A stretch of DNA of 64,000 nt. Source: Rhizophagus irregularis (Eukaryota; Glomeromycota; Glomeromycetes; Glomerales; Glomeraceae). The translations under genes were made by a program, and so were the position numbers. The DNA lies in the NCBI RefSeq assembly GCF_026210795.1, contig NC_089447.1, positions 1,242,501 through 1,306,500 of the forward strand, written 5' to 3'. Each line of letters opens with the position of its first letter. The stretch's first letter is position 1. This document shows positions 1-11,016 of this stretch, in pieces. The notes under the pieces were generated by a model. It ran no database searches. It was given only the letters and a program-made list of their open reading frames with translations, and was not told where the DNA came from.

Positions 1-8
1 TGATCTGG

Positions 9-222
9 TAAAGTGTATTTTTTATAGAACTAATATAATTTTAAGAAAATTAAATTTTTAAAATACACTTTAGAAATAATTTATTTATCGCACGTGCGAT
101 GCAAATTTTTATGTTTATCATTGCCATTTTAAGGGGGTGGCGATGTATAAGCAGGTTGATCAACATAAATAATTTACAAAAAAGGAAAGTGGCGATGCAT
201 CGCACGTGCGATGAATAAATTT
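9..222. repeat. Inverted-repeat element with CACGTG palindromes
   Basis: The 14-base palindrome ATCGCACGTGCGAT occurs at 87-100 and 199-212. It lies inside imperfect inverted arms of about 26 bases (77-102 and 197-222). A further 13-base inverted pair (TAAAGTGTATTTT and its complement) lies at about 9-21 and 61-73. The whole is a small non-coding fold-back element, probably a MITE. No target duplication could be fixed because the outer edge is unclear. Confidence 0.5.
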
Positions 223-616
223 ACTCTACACTTTATTAATAAATATAAATAATATCTTTTTATTGTTAATAAGTCTATTCTTACATCTTTTTATTTTGTA
301 AAATATAAAATTTTTCATGAAAATAAGAAAAAGACAAACAAACTATTAAACTATTTAAATAACAAATAAACTATAAATAAGCTCTCATTATATGTAATAT
401 ATAGATATAAAAAAATCATGATCATTAAGACTACCAAAAATATAACCATTATTAGACACTTTGTTATTTAATATTACGTCAATATTTTTAATAATTGTTG
501 TCATGTACCATGCAGTAACATAATGACAGCCAATCATACAACATTAACCTTCATATTGAATACTACATACCTAATAATATATTAATAAAATGCATTAAAA
601 AATTTATATTTTATAT
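223..616. other. AT-rich intergenic stretch
   Basis: I see no gene, RNA or repeat that I can support here, only AT-rich sequence with scattered stops in all frames. Confidence 0.6.
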
Positions 617-656
617 AATTTGTTTATTATTTTTTTTTTAACTGCAATGCATTTGA
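617..656 (-). repeat. Short retroposon 3' end (poly-A tail on minus strand)
   Basis: Read on the minus strand, this ends in a TAATAAA-like stretch, an ATGCATTGCAG-like motif and then a poly-A run. The same 3' end (AATAAA, then TACGCTGCAG, then poly-A) closes the larger fossil at 2069 and the two copies near 27 kb, so this is probably a heavily 5'-truncated member of the same family. Confidence 0.4.
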
Positions 657-690
657 TAGTTTATTAAATATAAATTAAAGCTAATTATAA

Positions 691-2069
691 ATGTATAAAA
701 TTCTAAATAGTAACTATCTAATACAATTAACTACCAAACCACTCGTTATTTCCTGGTCTTTGAAGCAATGCAAAAAGCGTGAGAGATTTCAGATCGTTGT
801 GATAAATGTGCTGAAGTCCATTACTAATAATGTTGTTTACAACACAGAGAACCCAACCCTATCTATGCTATTGCAACTGAATGGTACTTTAGCTTTTAAG
901 ATTATTTAAGATCGTGGGCGAAGGAAGTTGATTTTGAATAAAACTCTTAATACAAAATTCACCTTCCAAGAATTTAAAAGTGTTTGGACTCATTATTTTT
1001 CGCCTACCTTGAACCGGTCTAGAAATAGACCACCAAAGAAGACGGACTCTCTTCAGAAGCAGAACCAAGAGAAGACTCCAAATATTATGCAGAAGGACGT
1101 TAATGGTAGACAGAATAAGAAGGGAAGTCTGATAAAAAAAAGAAGCAATTTACTTCAAACAAAAAGGGCTTTGACAATAAGGACAAACTTACTATTTTAG
1201 CTGAAATTCGAGCTTTGTTAAGATCACTGGCCAACTGACGGGATGACTGGACCAAATATGAAGTATTTGGGATGTTTTAGGTGTACTCACTACCATGTCT
1301 ATATATATTAACCCTTTTTTTACCCTGAATTTTTTTGTTAAAATCCTTTTTTTTGTTTTCTGTTTCATAATGGATCTTGTGAACTTTCCTGCTAAGACTG
1401 AAAGGAGAGGATCTCCTCTAAGAACGAGTATGCATATATAGAGCGCAGAAAGTATACATGAAGTCAAAATTAAAGCCCAAAAGTAGAAATATTTTGACTT
1501 GGTCACTTGGGAAGGTCAAAAGTCGAAATTAAAGTCGAAATGGTCGAAATTACATCATAGTCATGTGATTTTTATAATTATAATTTAATATAAAATTTTA
1601 AACGTGAATAACTCCGTCAATATTGATGCTACAGATATGAAATACATATCATTGGAATCCACTCGATGAGCTGAATCCAACCGCGTAAAGATCATAAAAA
1701 TCGAATCACTGGATGCGGAGTTCGTTAACTTTGAATTTTAATATTATTGTTTACTATAAAATCATATGACTATGACGTAATTTTGACCATTTCGACTTTT
1801 GGAGGGGCTCAAGTCGAAATCATTTTGACCATTTCGACCATTTCAGAGGTTAAAATTAACCAATTTCAGTTTTATGTATAGCAGAAAGTACTCTTATAGC
1901 AAAGTGTCCGCCTGATAGTGTACATGTGAGGTCTTCGTAAGAAGATGACGAATGGTTTGGGACTTAATTAATTAGTTTAAAACTTTTGTATACTTTGTGC
2001 TTGTATTTCAAAATTTATTTTATTCTAATAAAGTTTCAAATACGCTGCAGTTAGCAAAAAAAAAAAACC
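691..2069 (+). mobile_element. Broken non-LTR-like retroelement fossil with poly-A tail
   Basis: 691-1260 reads as a decayed basic, Lys/Gln-rich coding piece in more than one frame. It is followed by a non-coding 3' region and ends at about 2069 in CTGCAG plus a poly-A run. The segment around 1378-1452 and 1889-2069 is matched by two minus-strand copies near 27 kb, with the same GAAAG-type core and TTCTAATAAA ending, which defines a retroposon family. I see no long terminal repeats, so LINE-like is preferred over LTR. It is broken, 5' truncated, and interrupted by a MITE at 1453-1880. Because the MITE is itself eroded, the element is not recent. Confidence 0.5.
1453..1880. mobile_element. 428-bp MITE, TATACAT ends, 8-bp TSD GCAGAAAG
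   Basis: The ends are TATACATG and CATA-type inverted (…ATGTATA). Imperfect inverted arms extend over about 120 bases and share a GTCGAAATGGTC motif and a CATCATAGTCAT-like motif. It is flanked on both sides by GCAGAAAG (1445-1452 and 1881-1888), a perfect 8-base target duplication. An 8-base duplication is typical of hAT and P elements. It has no coding capacity. It lies inside the 3' region of the retroelement fossil and so is younger than it. Confidence 0.85.
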
Positions 2070-2655
2070 ACTTATTATACTTTAAAAGCACCCCACGTGT
2101 ACACTTGTCAGGTGATTACTTTTACTTAGAAGGTAAGTAAAGTTTGAAACTTCTTATCTTAGCATAAATGCCTTTCTTTCTTCATAAGGTAATCACAGAA
2201 CCCACTGTTTATTATTAAAATGTAATAAAAATTATGTTCTGTATATAGTTATATTTTTATAATTACAAAAAATGATTTGTCATAAATGTATAACTATAAA
2301 AAGAATTAATTATAAATATTATATCTTGTTATGTATATTATAAAAATTATTTTTAATAAGGAATTTATATTAGATGTCTATAAAGAATTATAACAAAAAG
2401 AATTTTCAAGAAATATAAAAACTTTTTCTTAAATTTTTAAAAAACATACTAATTCTGCAAATTTTTTTACTTTATTTTTTATTCAAAAATTATATTTTAT
2501 ACCATGGTATTCAATATTATAATCATATGATTTATATATTTTTTTATTTGGTACCCTAATTTTTTATTCCATATTATTAACAATCTGGTTAAGCTGATGC
2601 AATTAATGTAATGATTATATAACACATTGTGGTATTTATTACTACAGCTTATACT
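2070..2655. other. AT-rich intergenic stretch
   Basis: I see no supported feature here. Confidence 0.6.
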
Positions 2656-2868
2656 AGGACCCCGAAATATACATAAAAGGGTCAGGTCAGAGTTTGCGTA
2701 TAATGAGTCAAAAAAATCATGTAGATCATTCCTTTTATGGATAATCCCAGCCAAAATAATATTTCCTAATTTAGATAATGGCTGAAATTATCGTAATTCC
2801 GGCCCTGAAAGAATGCGTATTTTGGACCACTTCTGGACCTGACCTCTACATATATATTTCGGGGTCCT
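2656..2868. mobile_element. 213-bp MITE, AGGACCCCGAAATATA ends, 8-bp TSD
   Basis: The inverted ends begin AGGACCCCGAAATATA and match over about 19 bases with one difference. The flanks are a perfect 8-base duplication, CTTATACT, at 2648-2655 and 2869-2876. It is non-coding. The 8-base duplication places it with hAT-like (or P-like) non-autonomous elements. Confidence 0.88.
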
Positions 2869-3792
2869 CTTATACTTCACTTATACTTTTCTAAATTTTT
2901 TAAATTTTTTTATTTTGCAGAATTTGTGGTATAAAAAAATAAAAATAATACTAATTAACCCTTTTTTTGACCATTTTTAAAGGTGTTAAGCAATTTTAAT
3001 TAGAGTAGTTTCTTTAATTAGGATATAGTTTTTGCAAAATTGCATATTATGGTGTTGAATACCAGTAGTGTGTTTTAGTAAAGTCATTTTTATTAATATA
3101 AAAAACTTATAAAAAATACAATTAGAAGAAAAAAAATTTTTAATAAAAGATTATTACAACTTTATCTATAAAGGTAATATGGCAGAAATTATATATTCTC
3201 AATATATTTTCTATTATTAGTATCACATAAATCAATTTATGATACAGTATAATTCTGATTAATTTTAAAGGATAAAACCATTTTTGCAAATAATTTTTAT
3301 TTATTAGTTTAATTTAAAATTTTTTTTTTTAATTTAATTATAGCAATAAGAGCTATTAATTAAAAAAAAGATTATTGAAATTAAATCACTAAATCACAAA
3401 ATAATATTTTTTGAAATTTGAATTAAATTTAAATCAAATTTGAATTTTAGAGAAAAAGTTTAATTCATGCAAAATACTACTTATTATAAAGGTTTTTATA
3501 TTTTATTTTTTAATAATCAAATAAAGCAATTCAAAATATTATAATATAAAATAATTTTGACTTAATAGATGAAGATATAATTATATAGTTAATAAAAAAA
3601 AACTATTCATTGTAAAATAATATCTTAAAATTTTATGTTTTTATATATATTAATATATACTTTATTATACATAGCTTAAACAAAATATTGTTTCATATAA
3701 TAGAAGAAATAAAAGTAAATATAATAAATGCATGTTTTAAATATATTAAGTTTTTTTTTAATTATTATAAAAATTATTTTTAAAGTTTTTTT
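2869..3792. other. AT-rich intergenic stretch
   Basis: There are no genes or clear repeats. Homopolymer runs and an imperfect AAATTTAAATCAAATTTG palindrome near 3420-3450 are the only visible structure. Confidence 0.6.
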
Positions 3793-3956
3793 TATACATG
3801 CTACCCAAATTATTTTGGGATGTCATAATTATAATTTGGGATGCCGTAATTCATTCAGTTTATATATAATTTACTATGTAAAGTGCCAAAACATAATTGA
3901 ATTTGGGATTTTACTTATAATTACGGCAGCCCAAAATAATTTGGGTGGCATGTATA
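3793..3956. mobile_element. 164-bp MITE, TATACATGC ends, 8-bp TSD GTTTTTTT (copy 1)
   Basis: The terminal inverted repeats begin TATACATGCTACCCAAATTA and match over about 38 bases with a few differences. The 8-base duplication GTTTTTTT flanks it at 3785-3792 and 3957-3964. A second copy in the opposite orientation is at 59485-59658. It is non-coding and hAT-like by duplication length. Confidence 0.9.
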
Positions 3957-4849
3957 GTTTTTTTATTTAGAATATTAAAGTTATATACAAAATAACAAAA
4001 ACTAAAAAAAGTAAGAAATCCAAAAAAAAAAAATTGCTAAATTATTAATTCTAAAAGTACAGATAGATAAATCTGTATTAGATAAACTAATAAAAAATGC
4101 TATTATTGATAATTTATTAGATATGGATTAAAATATAAATACAAATTAGATAACTGCTAAAATATATTTATATATTGATTATACTAATATGATTATTATA
4201 ATAGATGAACTTAAAATATAAACCAGATGTTATAATACTTTAATTACAGTTAATATAACAACTAACTGATAATTTAACCAATTTGAAGTCAAACAAAAAT
4301 ATAGTTCAACAAGAGGACCCCAGACATCACATATACAACTCAAAGGTTGACTTTTCCCTAAATTTTTTTTAAAAAAATTGGGTTTTTTGCGATTATTTTA
4401 GCATCCAATGGTTCAATTTATGCGAACTTTTTTTTGTTTTGTAGCTCTCATTAAGCTCTACAAAATAAAAAAATTTTGCATAAATCAGATCACTAGATGT
4501 CAAGATAATTACAAAAAACTGAAAATAAAAAAAAAGCAAATTGGGTTTTTTTTTTGGCAAAAAATCAGTTATGACCTATATAAGAGATGTTTAAGGTCTT
4601 TCAACAAGTATTAATAAATTATATGTTTACTAATAATAATATATCATAAGTCCATTAGTAATATTTTGATATATAAAATTCTAATATTCTTAATAATAAA
4701 AGATATTTTAAAATAGTTAATATTATAAAAACAAATTATTTTACTCACAAAGGAAATAACAGACACTTTAGTTCATTTAAAAATAAAATTAAGTATCTTC
4801 TGTTTCACTTAATTTAAAATTAATATTTACTATGAATTTAAGAAGAATA
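3957..4849. other. AT-rich stretch with a fold-back repeat core at about 4310-4620
   Basis: There is no gene. Within it, 4380-4520 carries the motif TAGCTCTCATTAAGCTCTAC flanked by poly-T and poly-A arms. A closely similar core lies at 26080-26200 inside a separate MITE. The ends of this copy are not resolved. Confidence 0.45.
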
Positions 4850-5018
4850 CAGTCAACCGCTTATATCAACACTTAGGATCTAGGCTTTACTTAGCTATAA
4901 GACTATAGTGAAGATTTTAAGAGATTTGATTGGTTAATTTGTTATAGCAAAGGGAAATTTATTATAATTGTCTGAAAAATTCACTATATCAAGGGTTCAC
5001 TATATCAAAGTTTGACTG
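4850..5018. mobile_element. 169-bp pogo-like MITE (TA site)
   Basis: It begins CAGTCAACCGCTTATAT, ends in the inverted form TTTGACTG, and is flanked by TA on both sides (4848-4849 and 5019-5020). CAGT…ACTG ends with a TA duplication are usual for pogo/Tigger and related Tc1/mariner non-autonomous elements. It is non-coding. Confidence 0.7.
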
Positions 5019-5072
5019 TACTGATTTAATGATTTTCAGCAAGATGGATATTTAAAGAAAGAAAACAATATA

Positions 5073-5964
5073 CAGTCAAACTTCTATGTATCGATCCCTG
5101 GTGTACTGATAATTTCATGTACTGATAAATTTTCATTGTCCCATTTCATATATAATAAAAAAACTGCATTGTATCAATATTATATATAATTTCGTGATGT
5201 GACGTATACCGATACTTTTTCTTGGTCCCTTTATAATAACATATATTAAGATATACCGATATTTTAGCTATACTAGTATTAATTTAGGCCAACACTATAA
5301 AGTTGGCCTGAGTAAAAGATTTAATTTGAACTCTTTTGTAGTTTATTTTGCCAGAATTTAATTATTTTGACTTACTAATCAGATAGTATTTGTCTGCATT
5401 ATGTTACTTGTAATATATTAATATTAGAAGCATTGGTATCAAGGTTTGACTGTTTGCTAATCTGATAATAAACATGATTTACAATATAATATGCAGTAAT
5501 TGTATACTGATAATTCAATGTACTGATACTTTTTCCCTAAAACAACCTTATCGTTACATAGAGGTTTGATAAAGATGTAGTATGTAATTGATAATTACTA
5601 CTCTTGTATTGTAATAAGTAAGGTTGCAACCTATTACTACTTTTAAAGTTAAAGTGTTGAATAATACAACACTTATGATTGTTCAAAAATTTCCTTTTTA
5701 AAAAATAAAAATTACAAAAATAAGTTTTTATAGAACAAATATACATCATAAAAGAAATAATTAATATATAATAATACATATTTATATAATTGGAAATAAT
5801 TACAACACTATATAATAATTACAATACTAGTAGTAATTATAATACTATATAATAATTATAATATTGTGTTGTAATTACAACAAAAGTGTTATATGTATGT
5901 TGTAATAGTTGCAACCTTATAACCTTCTAAAAATAATTACATATTACATCTTTAGGTTTGACTG
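5073..5964. mobile_element. Pogo-like MITE (TA site) carrying a nested element
   Basis: It starts CAGTCAAACTTCTATGTATC and ends GGTTTGACTG, with TA at 5071-5072 and 5965-5966. Internally it has repeated GTACTGATA motifs. Its right inverted end is split by the insertion at 5570-5954. No open frame of note is present. Confidence 0.7.
5570..5954. mobile_element. 385-bp nested MITE, TAAAGATGTA ends
   Basis: The inverted ends are TAAAGATGTAGTATGTAAT and its near complement. It is flanked by the 7-base direct repeat GGTTTGA (5563-5569 and 5955-5961), which reconstitutes the interrupted end of the surrounding pogo-like MITE. The interior is rich in TAATTATAATAC-type repeats. Confidence 0.75.
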
Positions 5965-7127
5965 TAAAAAGTTTTAAATTATAATTTAAAAATCAGAATA
6001 TTTCAAATTTAATAACATTAGCAATTTTATATAAAGAAAACTGCCTTTTTTTTTGATTAAAGGTTTGAAAAATTTTAAATAGTCAGAGAAAATCATAAAC
6101 TTATTGGTTATTTTAAAAAGTAGGTTAATATACATATAGCATTAGATAATCAATTTGATTAAAAATAGCAGCATCTGTTTTAAATTAACATAATCTTTAA
6201 AGTAATAAATAAAATTACATGGTAATAATATTAACAAAATTCAAAGAACTTTAAAAAATTAAAAGATAAATGAGAACTAGAAAGTTAATAAAAAAATCAA
6301 AAAGATTTTTAAGATGAAATTTGCAAAATCTTAAAAGTAAAAAAAAGACAAGTTCCATAAAGTATTATGATTAAAAATCTTAGCAGAAATTTTAGATGTT
6401 TTGCATAAAGTTAATTTAGTAGTTCATTTTTATATAAAAAGATACAAAGGAGTCTACTCATAGCATATGAGTAGTTCTTATAATATATATATGTTAATAT
6501 ATAGTTTTTATAACTAGTTTTTGGTTTTTTGTTTATTTTTTTTTAGTAATAACTTTTATAACTTAATTTATTTAGATAAAAAATGCATATGCATTTAAGT
6601 AGGTTGTTTTTGTATTATTTTCATTTTGTTTTAAAAGCAGCAGTATCCAATTATATCTGATTCCATAAAGAGAAATTAGTATTCTTATATAGCTTTTTTA
6701 TAATTGTATTATTTTACTGCATTCAGTTTGATGTAGTTATTACTTTTATATAAGTATATAAGATTGCACTACTTTAATTAATTAAAACAAAAAAAACAAA
6801 AAGAGTTTTCAATTCTTTTAAAAGTATAATTATAAACTTTATCTTTTGATATATGCTAAAACCTTTGGAATATTCACTAATATCCAGGTTGGTATAAAAT
6901 TAAAGAGATAGTACATCATATTATAGATTTGAATTTATTAATACTATATTGCAAAAAAAAAAAATGTGAAATTCTGACCTTAATACTTTAATTCTTAATT
7001 TTAACTATAATGAATTTTGAAATTGGATTTAATATGTACTCCATGATATGGTATTATTAAATGCAGGGTAAATTAAATTGTGTTTTTTGATAATTTATTT
7101 TAAAATTTAATATATAAGAAAATCAAA
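5965..7127. other. AT-rich intergenic stretch
   Basis: No supported feature is visible. Confidence 0.6.
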
Positions 7128-7629
7128 GTGTTCGGGGTAATTCTGAGCGACATTATGGCATTAAAAAAATTACGCATAATGGTCACCCTTTTTTATTAAA
7201 ATGCCCAAATCGAAATTTCTATTCCTTATAGACTATTGTGAACATTCAAATATTCACTAGATTTGATTAGAATTGCAGGAAAAAAAAAACCTTGGGAATG
7301 TCAAACAATAAAAAATAATAAACTCATACAAATTCTATAAAAGCTCATAAGTCTTGTAACGTTTCAATTATAAAAAAAAAAACATCGACATATGGTATAC
7401 TTTATTCCTAAATTATATTAGAAGCAACAACAATCAAATGAACTTATACTACAATTATAATACTTTTTTTGGAAAGATCATAGATCATATTTATTTGAAA
7501 ATAACCTTCCGTAATTATTGAAATATTAATGTAACCCATGAGCTTGCGAATGCAACGTAAATAAAAAAAGTATGATCAACTTTTTTTTTACGTCGTACTG
7601 GGTACTTTATTAAAAAAAATCCCGAACAC
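7128..7629. repeat. Possible 502-bp element with GTGTTCGGG inverted ends
   Basis: GTGTTCGGG at 7128-7136 and its exact complement at 7621-7629 bracket non-coding DNA. The arms are short and no clean target duplication is visible, so this is a weak call. Confidence 0.3.
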
Positions 7630-10219
7630 AAATATCTAAAAAGTCAACATAAACATTTTAAATTTTTAGACAAATAAGACTTTGAATTAATAATTATTCG
7701 GGTCATCCAGGTAGAAATTCGGATCAATCTGGATATAAAATGAAAAAAAAAAGGTATAAAAAAGATTAGGTAAGATAATAATTATGAAATTTAAATATCA
7801 AACCCTGGATACACATTTGAAAGAATACGGGTCCTTGAAAATATCGAAACAACAATAATTTCAATAATTTGAAATTTTCATGTGAAAAATAAAATTATTA
7901 TAAGAATGGGCTGAAATAAACTTTTGATTCTATGAAAATAATAATTATAGAAGTATTTAAATGTAAAATTATTTATTATTGCGAGAAACATTGATTATTA
8001 TTATAACATTGAATTGATTTCGCTAAAAAATTCATTATTTCTTAAAGAATATCATTTTAAATGATTTTTTTTTTTTACTTTTTATAGTGACAGGAACCCC
8101 AAAACTTTATTAATTGATATGGATACCTCAAAATTTAATTTTTTGGGGGGGGACAACATATTTTTGTAAATCATTCTCATAATAATTATCTTAAAGAAAG
8201 TAAAATTGAACTCATTATAAGATATTTTTGGTAAATAAAATGGGCGATTATAAGGAATTGTAAAGTCATTTAATAATAATAATCCCCTTTTTTTTCTAAT
8301 CCATAACAAGAATATTTGATGCCAAGATTGCCAAGAAGGAAATAAATACTAAGAAGAAACATAAAAAAAACCCCTTTCCTTTATTAAGTAAACATATTTA
8401 AAAAAATGTACCAGTCCTGTCGGCCCGATTTCCCATAGTCATAAAAAAATTTTATAACTTAAAAAAACGGTTCCTTAATGGAACTGAAAGAATATAGTGG
8501 ATAATTTACTACCTAATAGGTAGTATATTTGGCAATGAATTCTCAAAAAAAAATTATATAAATTATAAATTCATCGTGGCAAAATATCCACATTTAAATG
8601 ATCCAAAGGAACAAGTCATGTGAATAAGTATGAGAGATTATATAAAAATAATGGACTTATGGGATTCTAAAACAGGTAAATTATGCGTATGACGGAACAT
8701 CGTACAAAATGGGTAATTATTTAAATGTAATTACGTAAATGATGAGTTATTGATAAAATATACGTAAATAACAAACATAAGTTTTTATAGTTTTATTACA
8801 AAAATATTATTATATTTGTTAAATGCATTTTATGCATACAATATAAAATATTGAAAATTCTAGAAGAAATTAAATTAGAATGATAAAAAAATGATCAAAA
8901 CGAATTAAAAAGTTTCAAAAAAGATTTCATGATTATAAATAATGATTATTTTTTAAAAATAAAGAACAATATCATTGTTTCATATTTAATACGAAACATG
9001 TTATAAGTAATATGTAAGATGAAGATCTTACAATTCTTTGTAAAAAAAATTTCAAAGAAAGAAAAAAAAAACTATAAAGGCAATTTCTTTAAAAACTTTA
9101 AAATTAAATATAGAATTAAGAAAACGGGAATTTTTACAGAAGTATCGAGAATAGATTGACCATGTATTTTAATCGATTCAAATTAACTAATAAAGGAGAT
9201 AAATCTTGTATTTATATTATATGTTACTATTTTTAGATAATGATTTTCTTTTACACAAAACTTTTTTTTTAATAAAAAGGGTTGAAACCTTTATATGCGG
9301 CGTCCTTTTCTTTTTCCGCAAAACAAAAAAAAAAGAGATTATGTGGGCGTTATTTTGACCTATTATCTTGTAGGTTTAATTTAGTAATAGGCACAGGAAA
9401 AGGGATTTTCTTTCGCGTATAGTAAAATAGTAAAATAGTAAAAAGGTAAAATGACATCAGAAATCAAATAATATAATTTATGATTTAAAAAAAAAGGCCG
9501 TAATTCAGCCATAAAAATTACGTTATAATATATGTATTCTACCGTTTTTGACGTGTTTAAAAAAATTATAATTTCCTTTTATGATAGAACACAATTCAAT
9601 GAATAAGGCGTGGACACATAATTTACTAATCCGGGTTTAGTTTTTTAGAAGTTCCAACCGGAAAATATTTATTTATAAAAATGAAAATTTTTGGATGTAT
9701 ATTTTTATATACGGCAAGTAATAAATATTTATTATTAGTGAAAAAAAAAAAATTTGTAATAATGAAGTAAAATGTTTCTTTAAATTTGTTCCTATTAATA
9801 ATAAACTTAAATATTCTTTATTATTAAATCCTTTTTTCGGGTAAAAGCATAAAGCGAAAAAAAAAGACGTAAAATGATCTCTAAATTGATCTATAACCGG
9901 TACAATATTATAATATTTACTTATTTTTCAATTAAAATATTTCCTAATAAAGTTTTGACTACTTCAATAATATAAATAAATCAGCTGTGTTGTTGTATGT
10001 ATAATTTGTATAATTTGTATAATTGTATATTGTAATCATTTTTATGGTATCACCTTCACCTTTCTTTTTAATTAAACACTAGTTCAATATCTGGGATTTC
10101 AACTGGATTTCCTTTTTAAAAAAAAAACTATTTTGGGCAAATTTAATTATTGTTGTTCAAAAAATACATTTTAGGTTGTCGGTTCATTTTGCCCCTAATT
10201 GTTTATAGGTCACTACATC
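7630..10219. other. Gene-poor AT-rich stretch
   Basis: I find no coding region, RNA gene or bounded repeat here. All frames are densely stopped. Confidence 0.6.
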
Positions 10220-10327
10220 TTTTTGTTTTCCCTCAAATTTTTTTTTTTTTTTTTTTAAATTGACTTTCTTTCTTCCTTTTTATTTTATTTAAATAACCAT
10301 TTTTCAATTTTCTTCTTTTAAAAAAAG

Positions 10328-10378
<51 letters not shown>

Positions 10379-10656
10379 AAATTAAGAAAGGTAAAATAAT
10401 ATATTTATTTATATATATGTATATATATATTTTTTGTATATTATTACAACATTACAATACATTACATATATATATATCTAATTTATTCATTTTTTTTTAT
10501 ATTAATTAATATTATAATTTGACAAAGTTGGTTTTTTTTTTTATTATTAGAAAAAAGTTACATCTATTTTACCGGATAAAAAAAAAATCTCACATATTTT
10601 CTTCCCCTCCCCTTTTTTGTTGGTGACTACCTTCCTGCACGTCCGACTCTACACAA

Positions 10657-10690
<34 letters not shown>

Positions 10691-11016
10691 TATATATTTA
10701 TATTATTATCTTTTTTTTTTATTTTTTTTTTCCTTGAACTCTCGGCGAATTTCACGTTGAAAAAAAAAAACGAACGAGTTTCAAAATTTTGTATTTAAAT
10801 AAAAAAAAACTTCTTTGAAGTAATTATATATATATTTTATTTATATATATATATAATTAAAGTCGTATTTATTCATAATAGTTGTTCTCTTAACTATTAT
10901 TTTGGTCAAAATTCATTCTTGATGCTAAATAACAGATAACATTCTTCAAGAAACTTTATGAACTTTTTTAAAAAAAAGTATATTAATAAAAATAATAATA
11001 ATAATAATATAAAAAA
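10220..11016 (+). promoter_or_regulatory. Upstream region of chitin synthase with long poly-A run
   Basis: This is the 5' flank of the chitin synthase. It contains a poly-A run of roughly 50 bases at about 10323-10376, pyrimidine-rich tracts on the plus strand, an ATA-type trinucleotide repeat near 10658-10692 and an AAT-type repeat just before the start codon. Long poly(dA:dT) tracts are known to exclude nucleosomes in fungal promoters, so a promoter role is plausible but inferred. Confidence 0.4.

Noticed and set aside
691-2069. LTR retrotransposon interpretation
   Set aside because: No direct terminal repeats are visible and the element ends in a poly-A tract shared with other truncated copies, favouring a non-LTR family.
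4408-4614. Small Lys/Phe-rich open frame as a gene
   Set aside because: It lies within a repeat core of poly-T/poly-A arms; the translation is low complexity and not conserved in the related core at 26 kb.
10323-10376. Poly-A run as a retroposon tail
   Set aside because: No AATAAA/CTGCAG end or body of the retroposon family precedes it; it looks like a promoter poly(dA:dT) tract.
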